DNA from: Nevskia ramosa DSM 11499
GTDB lineage: Bacteria > Pseudomonadota > Gammaproteobacteria > Nevskiales > Nevskiaceae
Direction: 5' to 3'
Length of the DNA: 64,000 nucleotides
NCBI RefSeq assembly: GCF_000420645.1
Contig: NZ_ATVI01000005.1
Span: 124,001 to 188,000 of the forward strand
The translations under genes and the position numbers were made by a program. The notes below the pieces were generated by a model. That model worked only from the letters and a program-made list of their open reading frames with translations, was not told where the DNA came from and did not search any database. This document shows positions 26,727 through 35,083 of this stretch, piece after piece; within the stretch, counting starts at the first letter, position 1, and the number at the start of each line of letters is the position of its first letter.

Positions 26727-27881
26727 ATGTCCGACAGCGCCCAGGAAAAGAACCTACCCGCTACCGAGAAACGCAAGCGCGAAGCCCGGGAGAAAGGACA
26801 ACTTCCGCGTTCGCGCGAACTGAGCACGGCGGTGGTAATGGGCGTTGGTGCTGCCTTGATCACCGGCTACGGCGCCAAGGTCGGTGCCAGTGCCTACGAG
26901 GCGATGAGCCGCTCGCTGAGCTTTGATGCGGCGATCTTGGCCGACCCCGGCCTGATGCCGAAGATGCTGTTGTCCGGCTTCGGCGCCGGGCTGGCGATCG
27001 TCGCGCCGATCCTGTTCGCGACGTTGTTCGCGGCCTTGGTCGCGCCGATGCTGATCGGTGGCTGGAACCTGAGCTGGAAGGCTGCGCAACCGGATTTCAG
27101 CCGGCTCAATCCGGTCACTGGTCTGGGCCGTCTGTTCTCCGGTAATAGCGTGGTCGAGCTGAGCAAGAGCATCGCCAAGTTCTGCCTGGTCGGCCTGGTC
27201 TCTGGCATCGCCTGGTGGGGTTTGCGCGGGGAGCTGCTATCGCTGGCGATGGAGCCGGCACGACAGGCGATCGGCCACGGGCTGGCGATGGTCGCGTCGA
27301 CGTTCATGTGGATGGTTGCTTCGCTGGCGCTGATCGCGGCGATCGATGTGCCCTGGCAGATTTTCAGCAATGCCAAGCGCCTGAAGATGTCGCGCCAGGA
27401 AGTGCAGCAGGAGTACAAGCAGAGCGAAGGCAGCCCGGAAGTGAAGGGCCGCATTCGCCGCCTGCAGCAGCAGATGTCGCAGCGCCGGATGATGGAAAAG
27501 CTGCCCGGCGCCGATGTCATCGTCACCAACCCCACGCATTACGCGGTGGCGTTGAAGTACACGGCCGGCGGCAAGAAGGCACCCGTGGTGATCGCCAAGG
27601 GTGTCGATACCGTCGCCGCCGCGATCCGCGAACTGGGCAAGGCGCACGGCATCACCCTGATCGAAGCGCCGCCGCTGGCCCGCGCGCTGTATCGCGGCTG
27701 CGATCTCGACGAGGAAATTCCCACCGCGCTCTACGCCGCCGTCGCCCAGGTGCTGACCTATGTCTACCAGCTCAAGGCCTGGCGCGGCGGCGAGCGGCCG
27801 CTGGTGCCGAAGGTCGGCGATGTGCCCGGTGGCGAGCCGGATCCGCTGCCGGATGCTCGACCGGAGCCACCGGCCGCCTGA
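26727..27881 (+). CDS. flhB: Flagellar export switch protein FlhB
   Basis: 384 aa. Four membrane segments in the N-terminal half and a cytoplasmic C-terminal domain with the self-cleavage motif NPTH (about residue 268, context IVTNPTHYAVALKY). Cleavage there switches export from rod/hook to filament substrates. The N-terminus carries the usual EKRKREAREKGQLPRSREL. Beyond the TGA the same frame stays open for another 25 codons to 27959, but I see no reason to think it is read. Confidence 0.96.
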   Translation: MSDSAQEKNLPATEKRKREAREKGQLPRSRELSTAVVMGVGAALITGYGAKVGASAYEAMSRSLSFDAAILADPGLMPKMLLSGFGAGLAIVAPILFATLFAALVAPMLIGGWNLSWKAAQPDFSRLNPVTGLGRLFSGNSVVELSKSIAKFCLVGLVSGIAWWGLRGELLSLAMEPARQAIGHGLAMVASTFMWMVASLALIAAIDVPWQIFSNAKRLKMSRQEVQQEYKQSEGSPEVKGRIRRLQQQMSQRRMMEKLPGADVIVTNPTHYAVALKYTAGGKKAPVVIAKGVDTVAAAIRELGKAHGITLIEAPPLARALYRGCDLDEEIPTALYAAVAQVLTYVYQLKAWRGGERPLVPKVGDVPGGEPDPLPDARPEPPAA

Positions 27882-27984
27882 GCGCCGCTGCACTTGCTGG
27901 AACAGGAACTGCAGCAGGCGGATCAGCGCCGTAATTACGGCACCCGAGAGTTGCGATGAATCTGCCGATTCCGCGTTGCCCGCC

Positions 27985-30900
27985 GTGATCGCCGCCTTCC
28001 AGGACGCCGAACCGGCCGTGGCTCGCGGACTGTTGTCGGCCAGCCGTGATCGAATCCTGGTGATGACGGCGATGCTGGTCGGCCTGCTGATGCTGAGTTC
28101 GGCGCTGGCCCTGCCGGCGCAGCCCCAGGTGATGGCCTGGGAGCCTCAGGCATTCGTCGCCAGCGGCAGCCTGATGCTGCTGACCGCATTGCTGTTCTCG
28201 CAGCGCCGCATGCCCTATGCAGTGGCCGCCGCGCTGACCCTCGGCATCACCATCAGCATGCTGCTGCTCAGGGTGGCGATGGTGTTCATCGACGACACCT
28301 TTGCCGACGGTACGCACAGCCTGTTCATGCCGGTATACGCGTACTACACGGTGGTCTACCTGATGCTGGCCATCCTGCTGCCGGACACGGCGTCGATGCG
28401 CTGCAGCGTCGCCGCCTGGTTGGCACTGGCGAGCCTGGTCACTGCCGGCAGCTTGTCGCTGCTCGACGCCGAGCCGCCGCGGCCGTTCCTGATGGCGACC
28501 CTGATCTACGTCTGGCTCGGTCACGGCCTGTTCGTCGCGCTGCTGACGGGCTGGACCCGGCAGCAACGAGCGCTGGTTGAAGCCCACGCCCGGCTGGCCG
28601 AGATCGAACGCGCTGGCCGGCTGTCGGCGCTGGCCAGCGAGCAGCGCTTCCGGATCGTCTTCGAGCAGTCCACCGCCGGCGTCGGCCTGATCGGCGCCGA
28701 CGGCTGCTGGCAGATCGCCAGTGACCGCATGGCCGAGCTGACCGGCTACACCGTGCAGGAGCTGCAGGGCATGTCGCTGCTGTTGCTGCTGGTTCCCGAA
28801 GCGCGCGAGGCTGCCCGCCAGAGGCTCGACCACTTCATCAACGGCGAACAGACGCGCCATTCGGTCGAGCGGCAGTGGCTGCGTCGCGACGGCGGCCTGA
28901 CCTGGGTCAGCCTGCATTTCGAGCGGGTCCCCGGCTCGGCCGAACTGCCGACGGCAGCGGTGGTGATGGCGATCGACATCAGCGCACGCAAGAAGGCCGA
29001 GCAGGAGACGCAGGCGCTGCAACGGATCCGCGATTTCCATTTCGAGCATCTGCCGCTGGCGATGATCGAATGGGACCGCGACCTGCGGGTACGCCGCTGG
29101 TCGAAGCAGGCGGAAGTCATGCTCGGTTGGCCGGAAGAAGCGGTGGTCGGGCGAACCTTGCACGAAGTGGGCGTACTCGATGCCGACGAGGCCGAAAACC
29201 ACGCGCAGGTGATGCGCGAATTCCTGACCGGCCAGCGCACTGCGGTCGAAAGCCTGCGCCACACCCGCCACCGGGACGGCCATCTGGCCTGGTACCGCTG
29301 GCACAGTCACTCGCTGGCCGGTGCCGATGGCAAGCCGGAATTCTTCTTCACCGCCGGATTCGATGTCACCGAATTCCTGGCCAACAATCTGCGGCTCGAC
29401 GAGAACCGCCGCGAACTGCGCGCGATCTTCGAGCAGGCGGCGGTCGGTATCGCGATGCTGGATTCCCAAGGCCACTGGCTGACCGTCAACCGCCGCTTCT
29501 GCGAGATTCTCGGCCGCAGCGAAGCGGAGCTGTTGAGCAGCGATTTCCAGTCGATCACCCATCCGGAGGACGTGGCGCTCGATGTCGCCCAGGCCGAGGC
29601 GGTGGCTGCCGGCAAGCTGCCTGGCTACGTGATGGAAAAGCGCTATCTGGGCCCGGATGGCGGCATCATCTGGGTCCGCCTGCATGTCGGTCGCATCGAT
29701 GCCACCGCGACCACGTCGATGCGTTTCGTCTCCGTGATCGAGGACATCGGCGAGCGCAAACACGCCGAACAGCAGGCGCTGGAGCATCAGCGGATTCGCG
29801 ACTTCCATTTCAACAACACGCCGCTGGCGGTCATCGAATGGACGCCGGATCTGAAGGTCAAGCGCTGGTCCCTGCATGCAGCCGAGATGTTTGGCTGGAG
29901 CGAGGCTGAAGTCCTCGGCAAGAACTTCTTCGATTGGCGCTTCGTTCACGACGACGATCTGGGCCGCATCGGCGTCGAGACCGCAGCGATCTTCGATAGC
30001 CCGTCGGCGATCATCCAGACCACCTGCCGCAACTATCACCGCGACGGCCGTCCCATCTGGTGCCAGTGGCACAGTTCGATACGGCGCGGCGCCAACGGCG
30101 AAGTGCAATCGGTCCTGTCGATGGCCAGCAACGTCAGCAACGAACAGGAAACACTGGCGGCACTGCGCGACAGCCAGACGCGCTTCCAGGGCATCTTCGA
30201 GCAGGCCGCGGTCGGCATCGCGATGATCGATGCGCAAGGCAACTGGTTGATGGTCAACCAGCGCTTCCGGGAGATCGTCGGCTACGGTGCCGAGGAACTG
30301 CTGCAGCACCGCTGCGAGGAAATCACCGATCCCAAGGATCGCGCGGCCGAGGCCGTCGAACGCGCCCGCCTGGTCGCCGGCGAGATCGACGACTACAACT
30401 TCGTCAAGCGCTATCGCCATCACGATGGCAAGCCGGTCTGGGTATCGCTGTACGCGCGCCGGCTCGACGATGGCAGCACCGGTGACAATGTGCGCCTGTC
30501 GCTGGTGGTGGTCGACATCACCGAACAGCGTCACGCCGAAGCGCAGATCAAGCGCCTCAATGCCGATCTCGAGAAGCGTGTCACCGAGCGCACCCGCCAG
30601 CTCAACGACACCGTGCACAGCTGGGTCGAACGCAATCAGGAACTGAGCCTGCTGAACAAGATGACCGGCCTGCTGGCCGCCGCCATCGACAGCGGCGAGG
30701 CCTACCGCATCATCGGCGACTATCTGCCGCGCCTGTTCAACGGCTACGGCGGCGCGCTCTGGCTCGGCGACGGCAAGAACCCTTCATTCCCGATCATTGC
30801 CGAGTGGGGCTCTCGCAAGCCGGTACCGGAGATGCTGAGCACCGAGGACTGCTGGGCGCTGCGCCGCGGTCAGCTGCTGCGCATCGACGATCCGAGCCAT

Positions 30901-31671
30901 CCGCACCTGTGCCCGCATCTCGATGGCCGCACCGATGGCCAGGAACCGCACACCTGCGTGCCGATCACCGCGCTCGGCAGCCCGGTCGGCCTGATCCATC
31001 TCGGCTGGTCGGAGCGCATCGGCAGTCTGGTGACGCCGCCGGACGAGGCGCTGCTCGGCTCGGTGGTCGAGCAGATCGGCCTGGCGATCGGCAACGTCCG
31101 GCTGCGCGAGGAACTGCGCCGCCAGGCGATCCGCGATCCGCTCACCGGCCTCTACAACCGCCGCCATTTCGACGAACTGCTGCGCGCCCGGATGACCGAG
31201 CACGATCGCAGCGGACGTGGCTTCTCGGTGCTGATGATCGACATCGATCACTTCAAGCGGATCAACGATCAGCACGGTCACGAGACCGGCGACGAAGTGT
31301 TGCGCGAAACCGCGAAGCACCTGCAGGAATCGGTACGCGCGGGCGAAGCCGCGTTCCGTTTCGGTGGCGAGGAGTTCGTGCTGCTGATCGACGACGGTGA
31401 CCGCCCGGACGGCAGCCAGGCGCTGCAGTGCGCCGAGCGCGTCCGCCGCGAGATCGCCGAACTGCGCGTGCATTGCCAAGGCCGCATCCTGCCGCCGGTC
31501 ACGGTGTCGATCGGCGTTGCTGGCTATCCGCGCGATGTCGAGCGCCAGGTCAGCCCGCTGCAGCGCGCCGACGGCGCGCTGTACACCGCCAAACGCACCG
31601 GCCGCAATCGGGTCTGCAGCGCAGGTGCGGTGCCAGGCCAGGAAGTTGCGGTGGGGCTGGTCAAGCGCTAA
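27985..31671 (+). CDS. Membrane diguanylate cyclase with five PAS domains and a GAF domain
   Basis: About 1,228 aa from GTG 27985 (TTG 27976 is an alternative; neither has a clear Shine-Dalgarno). Six hydrophobic segments (about 25-190) form a membrane sensor. Five PAS domains follow (about 215-850), alternating between type A (FEQAAVGIAMxD, PAS1/3/5) and type B (RIRDFHFxxxPLAxIEW, PAS2/4), so a PAS pair was duplicated. Next come a coiled coil (ERTRQLNDTVHSW), a GAF-like domain (about 880-1040) and a GGDEF domain with GGEEF (FRFGGEEFVLLI). The inhibitory RxxD site is replaced by RAGE, so product inhibition may be absent. It sits between flhB and flhA, as a GGDEF gene does in Xanthomonas, and probably links c-di-GMP to motility. 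Confidence 0.88.
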   Translation: MIAAFQDAEPAVARGLLSASRDRILVMTAMLVGLLMLSSALALPAQPQVMAWEPQAFVASGSLMLLTALLFSQRRMPYAVAAALTLGITISMLLLRVAMVFIDDTFADGTHSLFMPVYAYYTVVYLMLAILLPDTASMRCSVAAWLALASLVTAGSLSLLDAEPPRPFLMATLIYVWLGHGLFVALLTGWTRQQRALVEAHARLAEIERAGRLSALASEQRFRIVFEQSTAGVGLIGADGCWQIASDRMAELTGYTVQELQGMSLLLLLVPEAREAARQRLDHFINGEQTRHSVERQWLRRDGGLTWVSLHFERVPGSAELPTAAVVMAIDISARKKAEQETQALQRIRDFHFEHLPLAMIEWDRDLRVRRWSKQAEVMLGWPEEAVVGRTLHEVGVLDADEAENHAQVMREFLTGQRTAVESLRHTRHRDGHLAWYRWHSHSLAGADGKPEFFFTAGFDVTEFLANNLRLDENRRELRAIFEQAAVGIAMLDSQGHWLTVNRRFCEILGRSEAELLSSDFQSITHPEDVALDVAQAEAVAAGKLPGYVMEKRYLGPDGGIIWVRLHVGRIDATATTSMRFVSVIEDIGERKHAEQQALEHQRIRDFHFNNTPLAVIEWTPDLKVKRWSLHAAEMFGWSEAEVLGKNFFDWRFVHDDDLGRIGVETAAIFDSPSAIIQTTCRNYHRDGRPIWCQWHSSIRRGANGEVQSVLSMASNVSNEQETLAALRDSQTRFQGIFEQAAVGIAMIDAQGNWLMVNQRFREIVGYGAEELLQHRCEEITDPKDRAAEAVERARLVAGEIDDYNFVKRYRHHDGKPVWVSLYARRLDDGSTGDNVRLSLVVVDITEQRHAEAQIKRLNADLEKRVTERTRQLNDTVHSWVERNQELSLLNKMTGLLAAAIDSGEAYRIIGDYLPRLFNGYGGALWLGDGKNPSFPIIAEWGSRKPVPEMLSTEDCWALRRGQLLRIDDPSHPHLCPHLDGRTDGQEPHTCVPITALGSPVGLIHLGWSERIGSLVTPPDEALLGSVVEQIGLAIGNVRLREELRRQAIRDPLTGLYNRRHFDELLRARMTEHDRSGRGFSVLMIDIDHFKRINDQHGHETGDEVLRETAKHLQESVRAGEAAFRFGGEEFVLLIDDGDRPDGSQALQCAERVRREIAELRVHCQGRILPPVTVSIGVAGYPRDVERQVSPLQRADGALYTAKRTGRNRVCSAGAVPGQEVAVGLVKR

Positions 31672-31766
31672 CGCTTTCGACCGTTCTTGCGCCTCCCGTG
31701 CGGTGCTAGATTCGAGGTTCCGCCGAACACAGTTTCGGCATCGGCCTTGACCCTGGGGAGGAATAC

Positions 31767-32741
31767 ATGGGACCGATCACGCTACGAACACTGCTGGCTG
31801 CGCTGCTGAGCCTTGCGGCGCTGCCGCTGGCCGCCGCACCGATCACCGACGTTTCGAACAACTACGTCTACACGACCGTCGACATGCCCGGCGCGGGTTC
31901 GATCACCGCGGTCAACGGCCTCAACGATTTCGGCCGCTTCGTCGGCGTCTATGACGATGCCGCCGGCAACTACCATGCGTTCCAGGGCCGGATCGGCGCG
32001 GCGACCCTGGTGAGGGTCGACTATCCCGGCGCGGTGCAGACCTTTCTGATCAGCATCGCCAAAGATGGTGCAATGGCCGGCACCTGGTTCGATACCGGCG
32101 GCGCCCAGCACGGCTTCGTGCTGCGCAATGGCCGCTACACCAGCATCGACATCCCGCAGGCGGCCGCGAAGACCAAGGCGAAGTTCGAGCTGGGTGCGGG
32201 GCTGGGCTCCTCGGTCTACGGGCTCAACACGCTCGGTGACGTGGTCGGCCAGTACGCCGACAAGCGCAGCGTCGGCCACGGTTTCCGCTTGCGCAGCGGC
32301 ATCGTCGAAACCATCGACGCGCCCGACGCCGGCAACGGGCAGGGCTTCGATCTCGGTGGCACCAACGTCGTGCGGATCAGCGAAGACGGCACCATGGCCG
32401 GCTATTACCAGCAGCTGAAGCCGGCGCTGCGGATCGGCTTCGGCCGCCATGGCTTCGTGCTGCGCGGCGGTCGCTTCGAGATCGTCGACGCGCCGCAGGC
32501 GGTGTTCACGCAAGTGCTCGGCCTGTCCAACGATGGCTGCGTGACCGGCGTCTACGCCACGCTCGCCAGCCTGACCCTGGGCCGCGGCTTCGTTTATTGC
32601 GGCGGTCGTTACAGCCGCATCCTGCATCCGGACGGCTTCACGTCGACCTCGGTGGCCAGCCGCAATGTCAGCGGCGTGCTGAGCGGCGAATACGCCGGCG
32701 CCGACAATCGCACGCACGGTTTCATCGCCATACCGAAGTAG
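31767..32741 (+). CDS. Secreted repeat protein (HAF-repeat-like)
   Basis: 324 aa with a clear signal peptide (residues 1-24, cleavage near LPLAAAPIT) and GGGGAGG ahead of the ATG. At least four repeats share the pattern GFxLRxGxxxxIDxP, for example GFVLRNGRYTSIDIP, GFRLRSGIVETIDAP and GFVLRGGRFEIVDAP. They alternate with GxNxxGDVVGQY-like turns, which resembles extracellular HAF-repeat proteins with a beta-propeller-like fold. Function unknown. It is not a flagellar protein family I know and looks inserted between the GGDEF gene and flhA; a REP-like inverted repeat lies just after it. Confidence 0.65.
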   Translation: MGPITLRTLLAALLSLAALPLAAAPITDVSNNYVYTTVDMPGAGSITAVNGLNDFGRFVGVYDDAAGNYHAFQGRIGAATLVRVDYPGAVQTFLISIAKDGAMAGTWFDTGGAQHGFVLRNGRYTSIDIPQAAAKTKAKFELGAGLGSSVYGLNTLGDVVGQYADKRSVGHGFRLRSGIVETIDAPDAGNGQGFDLGGTNVVRISEDGTMAGYYQQLKPALRIGFGRHGFVLRGGRFEIVDAPQAVFTQVLGLSNDGCVTGVYATLASLTLGRGFVYCGGRYSRILHPDGFTSTSVASRNVSGVLSGEYAGADNRTHGFIAIPK

Positions 32742-32796
32742 GCGTCGCAGATTTGACGCTGGAATTTTTTGGGGAGCGACCCAGGAATTTTCCCCT

Positions 32797-32880
32797 CGTC
32801 ATTCCCGCGCAGGCGGGAATCCAGTTCTGATGCGGCGCGCTAGGGCCGAAACTGGATCCCCGCCTGCGCGGGGATGACGG
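32797..32880. repeat. REP/MITE-like inverted repeat
   Basis: The left arm (32797-32826) contains ATTCCCGCGCAGGCGGGAAT and continues CCAGTT. The right arm (32848-32880) reads AACTGG, then ATCCCCGCCTGCGCGGGGAT and GACGG. Each arm is itself a hairpin, and the two are imperfect inverted copies about 21 bases apart. This is the widespread intergenic ATTCCCGC...GCGGGAAT repeat type of Proteobacteria. It lies between the secreted repeat protein and the flhA promoter. Confidence 0.85.
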
Positions 32881-32912
32881 GACTTTATGTGTGGTTTAGC
32901 TTGAAAGCGCGC

Positions 32913-32928
32913 TAGAACGGAACTTGCA
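32913..32928 (+). promoter_or_regulatory. Candidate RpoN promoter of flhA operon
   Basis: TAGAACG, four bases, TTGCA (32913-32928) against the consensus TGGCACG-N4-TTGCA. The -12 element is perfect; the -24 has two mismatches, including one of the GG pair. It lies 54 bases before flhA. Confidence 0.5.
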
Positions 32929-32981
32929 CCCGCCCCCTCGAGGGCGTGCGACAAAGACGTCCTCCTTTTTCCGGAGGACCG

Positions 32982-35057
32982 ATGCCGATCGCGATCAACA
33001 AGCTGCTGGCCAATCTGCGTGGCCCCGATAGCATGGCGCGGGGGCTGGGCGCGCCCCTGTTGTTGATGATCGTGCTGGCGATGATCGTGGTGCCGCTGGC
33101 GCCGTTCGTGCTCGATCTGCTGTTCACCTTCAACATTGCGCTGTCGATCATCATCCTGCTGGCCGTCGTCTACGTGATGCGGCCGCTGGAATTCAGCGCC
33201 TTCCCGACCGTGCTCCTGCTGGTCACCCTGCTGCGGCTGGCGCTGAACGTCGCTTCCACACGCGTCGTGCTGCTGCACGGCCATCAGGGTGGAGCGGCGG
33301 CCGGACACGTCATCGAAGCCTTCGGCAACTTCGTGATCGGCGGCAATTACGCGATCGGCTTCATCGTCTTCGTGATCCTGACCCTGATCAATTTCATGGT
33401 CGTCACCAAGGGTGCCGAGCGAGTGTCCGAAGTCTCCGCGCGCTTCGTGCTCGATGCCCTGCCGGGCAAGCAGATGGCGATCGACGCCGACATGAATGCC
33501 GGTTTGTTGACACGCGATGAAGCCAAGGCGCGGCGCGAGGAAGTGCGCGAGGAAGCGGATTTCTACGGCTCCATGGACGGTGCTTCGAAGTTCATCCGCG
33601 GCGATGCCATCGCCGGCATCATGATCCTGTTCATCAACATCATCGGCGGCCTGTTCATCGGCACGCTGAACCACGGTCTCGGCATCGGCGAGGCGTTGAA
33701 GAACTACACCTTGCTGACCATCGGCGACGGTCTGGTCGCGCAGATTCCCAGTCTGCTGATGTCGACCTCGGTGGCGATCCTGGTCACCCGCATGTCCAAG
33801 GCCGGGCAGATGGGTACGCAGGTGATCAGCCAGGTATTCGCCGAGCCGAAAGTGCTCGCCGTCACCGCTGGCGTGCTCGGCCTGGTCGGCATCATTCCGG
33901 GCATGCCGAACGGCGTGTTCCTGTGCCTGGCGGCGATCTGCGGTGGCGCGGCCTACATGACCGCGCAACGTACCAGGCAGAAGGCGAGGGCAGTGAAGAA
34001 CGCACCGCCGCCAGCCGCCGCGGCACCGGCCGAACTCGGCTGGGATGACGTTCAGCAGGAAGATCCGCTCGGCCTCGAAGTCGGCTACCGGCTGGTGCCG
34101 CTGGTCGATGCCAAGCAGGGCGGCGAGCTGATGGCGCGGATCAAGGGCGTGCGCAAGAAGCTGACCCAGGAACTCGGTTTCCTGGTCCAGCCGGTGCACA
34201 TCCGTGACAACCTCGAACTCGCGCCCAGCGCCTACCGCATCACTCTGCACGGCGTGCCGGTGGCCAGCGGCCAGGTCTATCCGGATCGCGACATGGCGCT
34301 GAATCCGGGCCGGGTGTTCGGCACCGTCGAAGGCATCGCGACCAAGGATCCGACCTTCGGCCTCGATGCCGTGTGGATCGAACGCGGTGCCCGCGATCAC
34401 GCTCAGACCCTGGGCTACACGGTGGTCGATCCGGCCACCGTGGTGGCCACGCATCTGTCCCAGATCGTCAAGGACCACAGCCACGAACTGCTCGGCTTCG
34501 ATGAAGCCCAGCAGCTGCTCAACGCGCTCGGCAAGAGCGCGCCGAAGCTGGTCGAGGACCTGGTGCCGAAGGTGCTGTCGCTGTCGGCCTTCGTCCGTGT
34601 GCTGCAGACCCTGCTCGCCGAACGCGTGCCGCTGCGCAACCTGCGTGGCATCGCCGAAGCGCTGGCGGAAGCGGCCCCGCGCAGTCAGGAACCCGTCGTC
34701 CTCGCCGCCGCTGTACGGGTTGCGCTGTCTCGCCAGATTGTTCAGGAAATCAATGGTCTGGAGCCCGAACTGCCGGTTCTCACCCTGGCGCCGGCGCTGG
34801 AACGCGTCCTGCAGGAAAGCCTGCAAGGAGGTAGCGCGGTGCTGGAACCAGGACTCGCCGAACGGATGCACCAGTCGCTGTCGGACCAGGTACGTCGCCA
34901 GGCGCAGAACGGTCAGCCCGCAGTGCTGCTGGTGCCGGCAGGCCTGCGGCCCTGGCTTGCCAAGTTCACGCGCCAGTCGCTGCCGGACCTGCATGTGCTG
35001 GCCTACAACGAAGTACCGGAAACCAAGCAGATCCGCCTGATCGGCGCGATCAGCTAA
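32982..35057 (+). CDS. flhA: Flagellar export apparatus protein FlhA
   Basis: 691 aa. Eight membrane segments in the first 330 residues with the FHIPEP-family signatures LLLVTLLRLALNVASTRVVL and GDAIAGIMILFINIIGGLFIG. The large cytoplasmic domain then forms the nonameric ring that docks chaperone-substrate complexes. I use the ATG at 32982, which has GGAGGA just upstream; a start 12 codons earlier would bury that Shine-Dalgarno. It heads the flhA-flhF-flhG-fliA run. Confidence 0.97.
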   Translation: MPIAINKLLANLRGPDSMARGLGAPLLLMIVLAMIVVPLAPFVLDLLFTFNIALSIIILLAVVYVMRPLEFSAFPTVLLLVTLLRLALNVASTRVVLLHGHQGGAAAGHVIEAFGNFVIGGNYAIGFIVFVILTLINFMVVTKGAERVSEVSARFVLDALPGKQMAIDADMNAGLLTRDEAKARREEVREEADFYGSMDGASKFIRGDAIAGIMILFINIIGGLFIGTLNHGLGIGEALKNYTLLTIGDGLVAQIPSLLMSTSVAILVTRMSKAGQMGTQVISQVFAEPKVLAVTAGVLGLVGIIPGMPNGVFLCLAAICGGAAYMTAQRTRQKARAVKNAPPPAAAAPAELGWDDVQQEDPLGLEVGYRLVPLVDAKQGGELMARIKGVRKKLTQELGFLVQPVHIRDNLELAPSAYRITLHGVPVASGQVYPDRDMALNPGRVFGTVEGIATKDPTFGLDAVWIERGARDHAQTLGYTVVDPATVVATHLSQIVKDHSHELLGFDEAQQLLNALGKSAPKLVEDLVPKVLSLSAFVRVLQTLLAERVPLRNLRGIAEALAEAAPRSQEPVVLAAAVRVALSRQIVQEINGLEPELPVLTLAPALERVLQESLQGGSAVLEPGLAERMHQSLSDQVRRQAQNGQPAVLLVPAGLRPWLAKFTRQSLPDLHVLAYNEVPETKQIRLIGAIS

Positions 35058-35083
35058 GGCGTCAAGAACGGAGTCTTTGACCG

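Noticed and set aside
27882-27959. A 25-codon open extension after the flhB stop in the same frame (QELQQADQRRNYGTRELR)
   Set aside because: It lacks a good start and Shine-Dalgarno. Read-through is not supported and FlhB already has family length.
27772-30618. A very long open frame on the minus strand opposite the GGDEF gene (over 900 codons); similar ones lie opposite flhA (32799-34994), the PAS array (51146-53083) and the EAL gene (60600-62420, plus strand)
   Set aside because: All are mirror frames of well-recognised genes in high-GC DNA. Their translations are low-complexity (Asp/Arg/His/Gln-rich) and show no domain.
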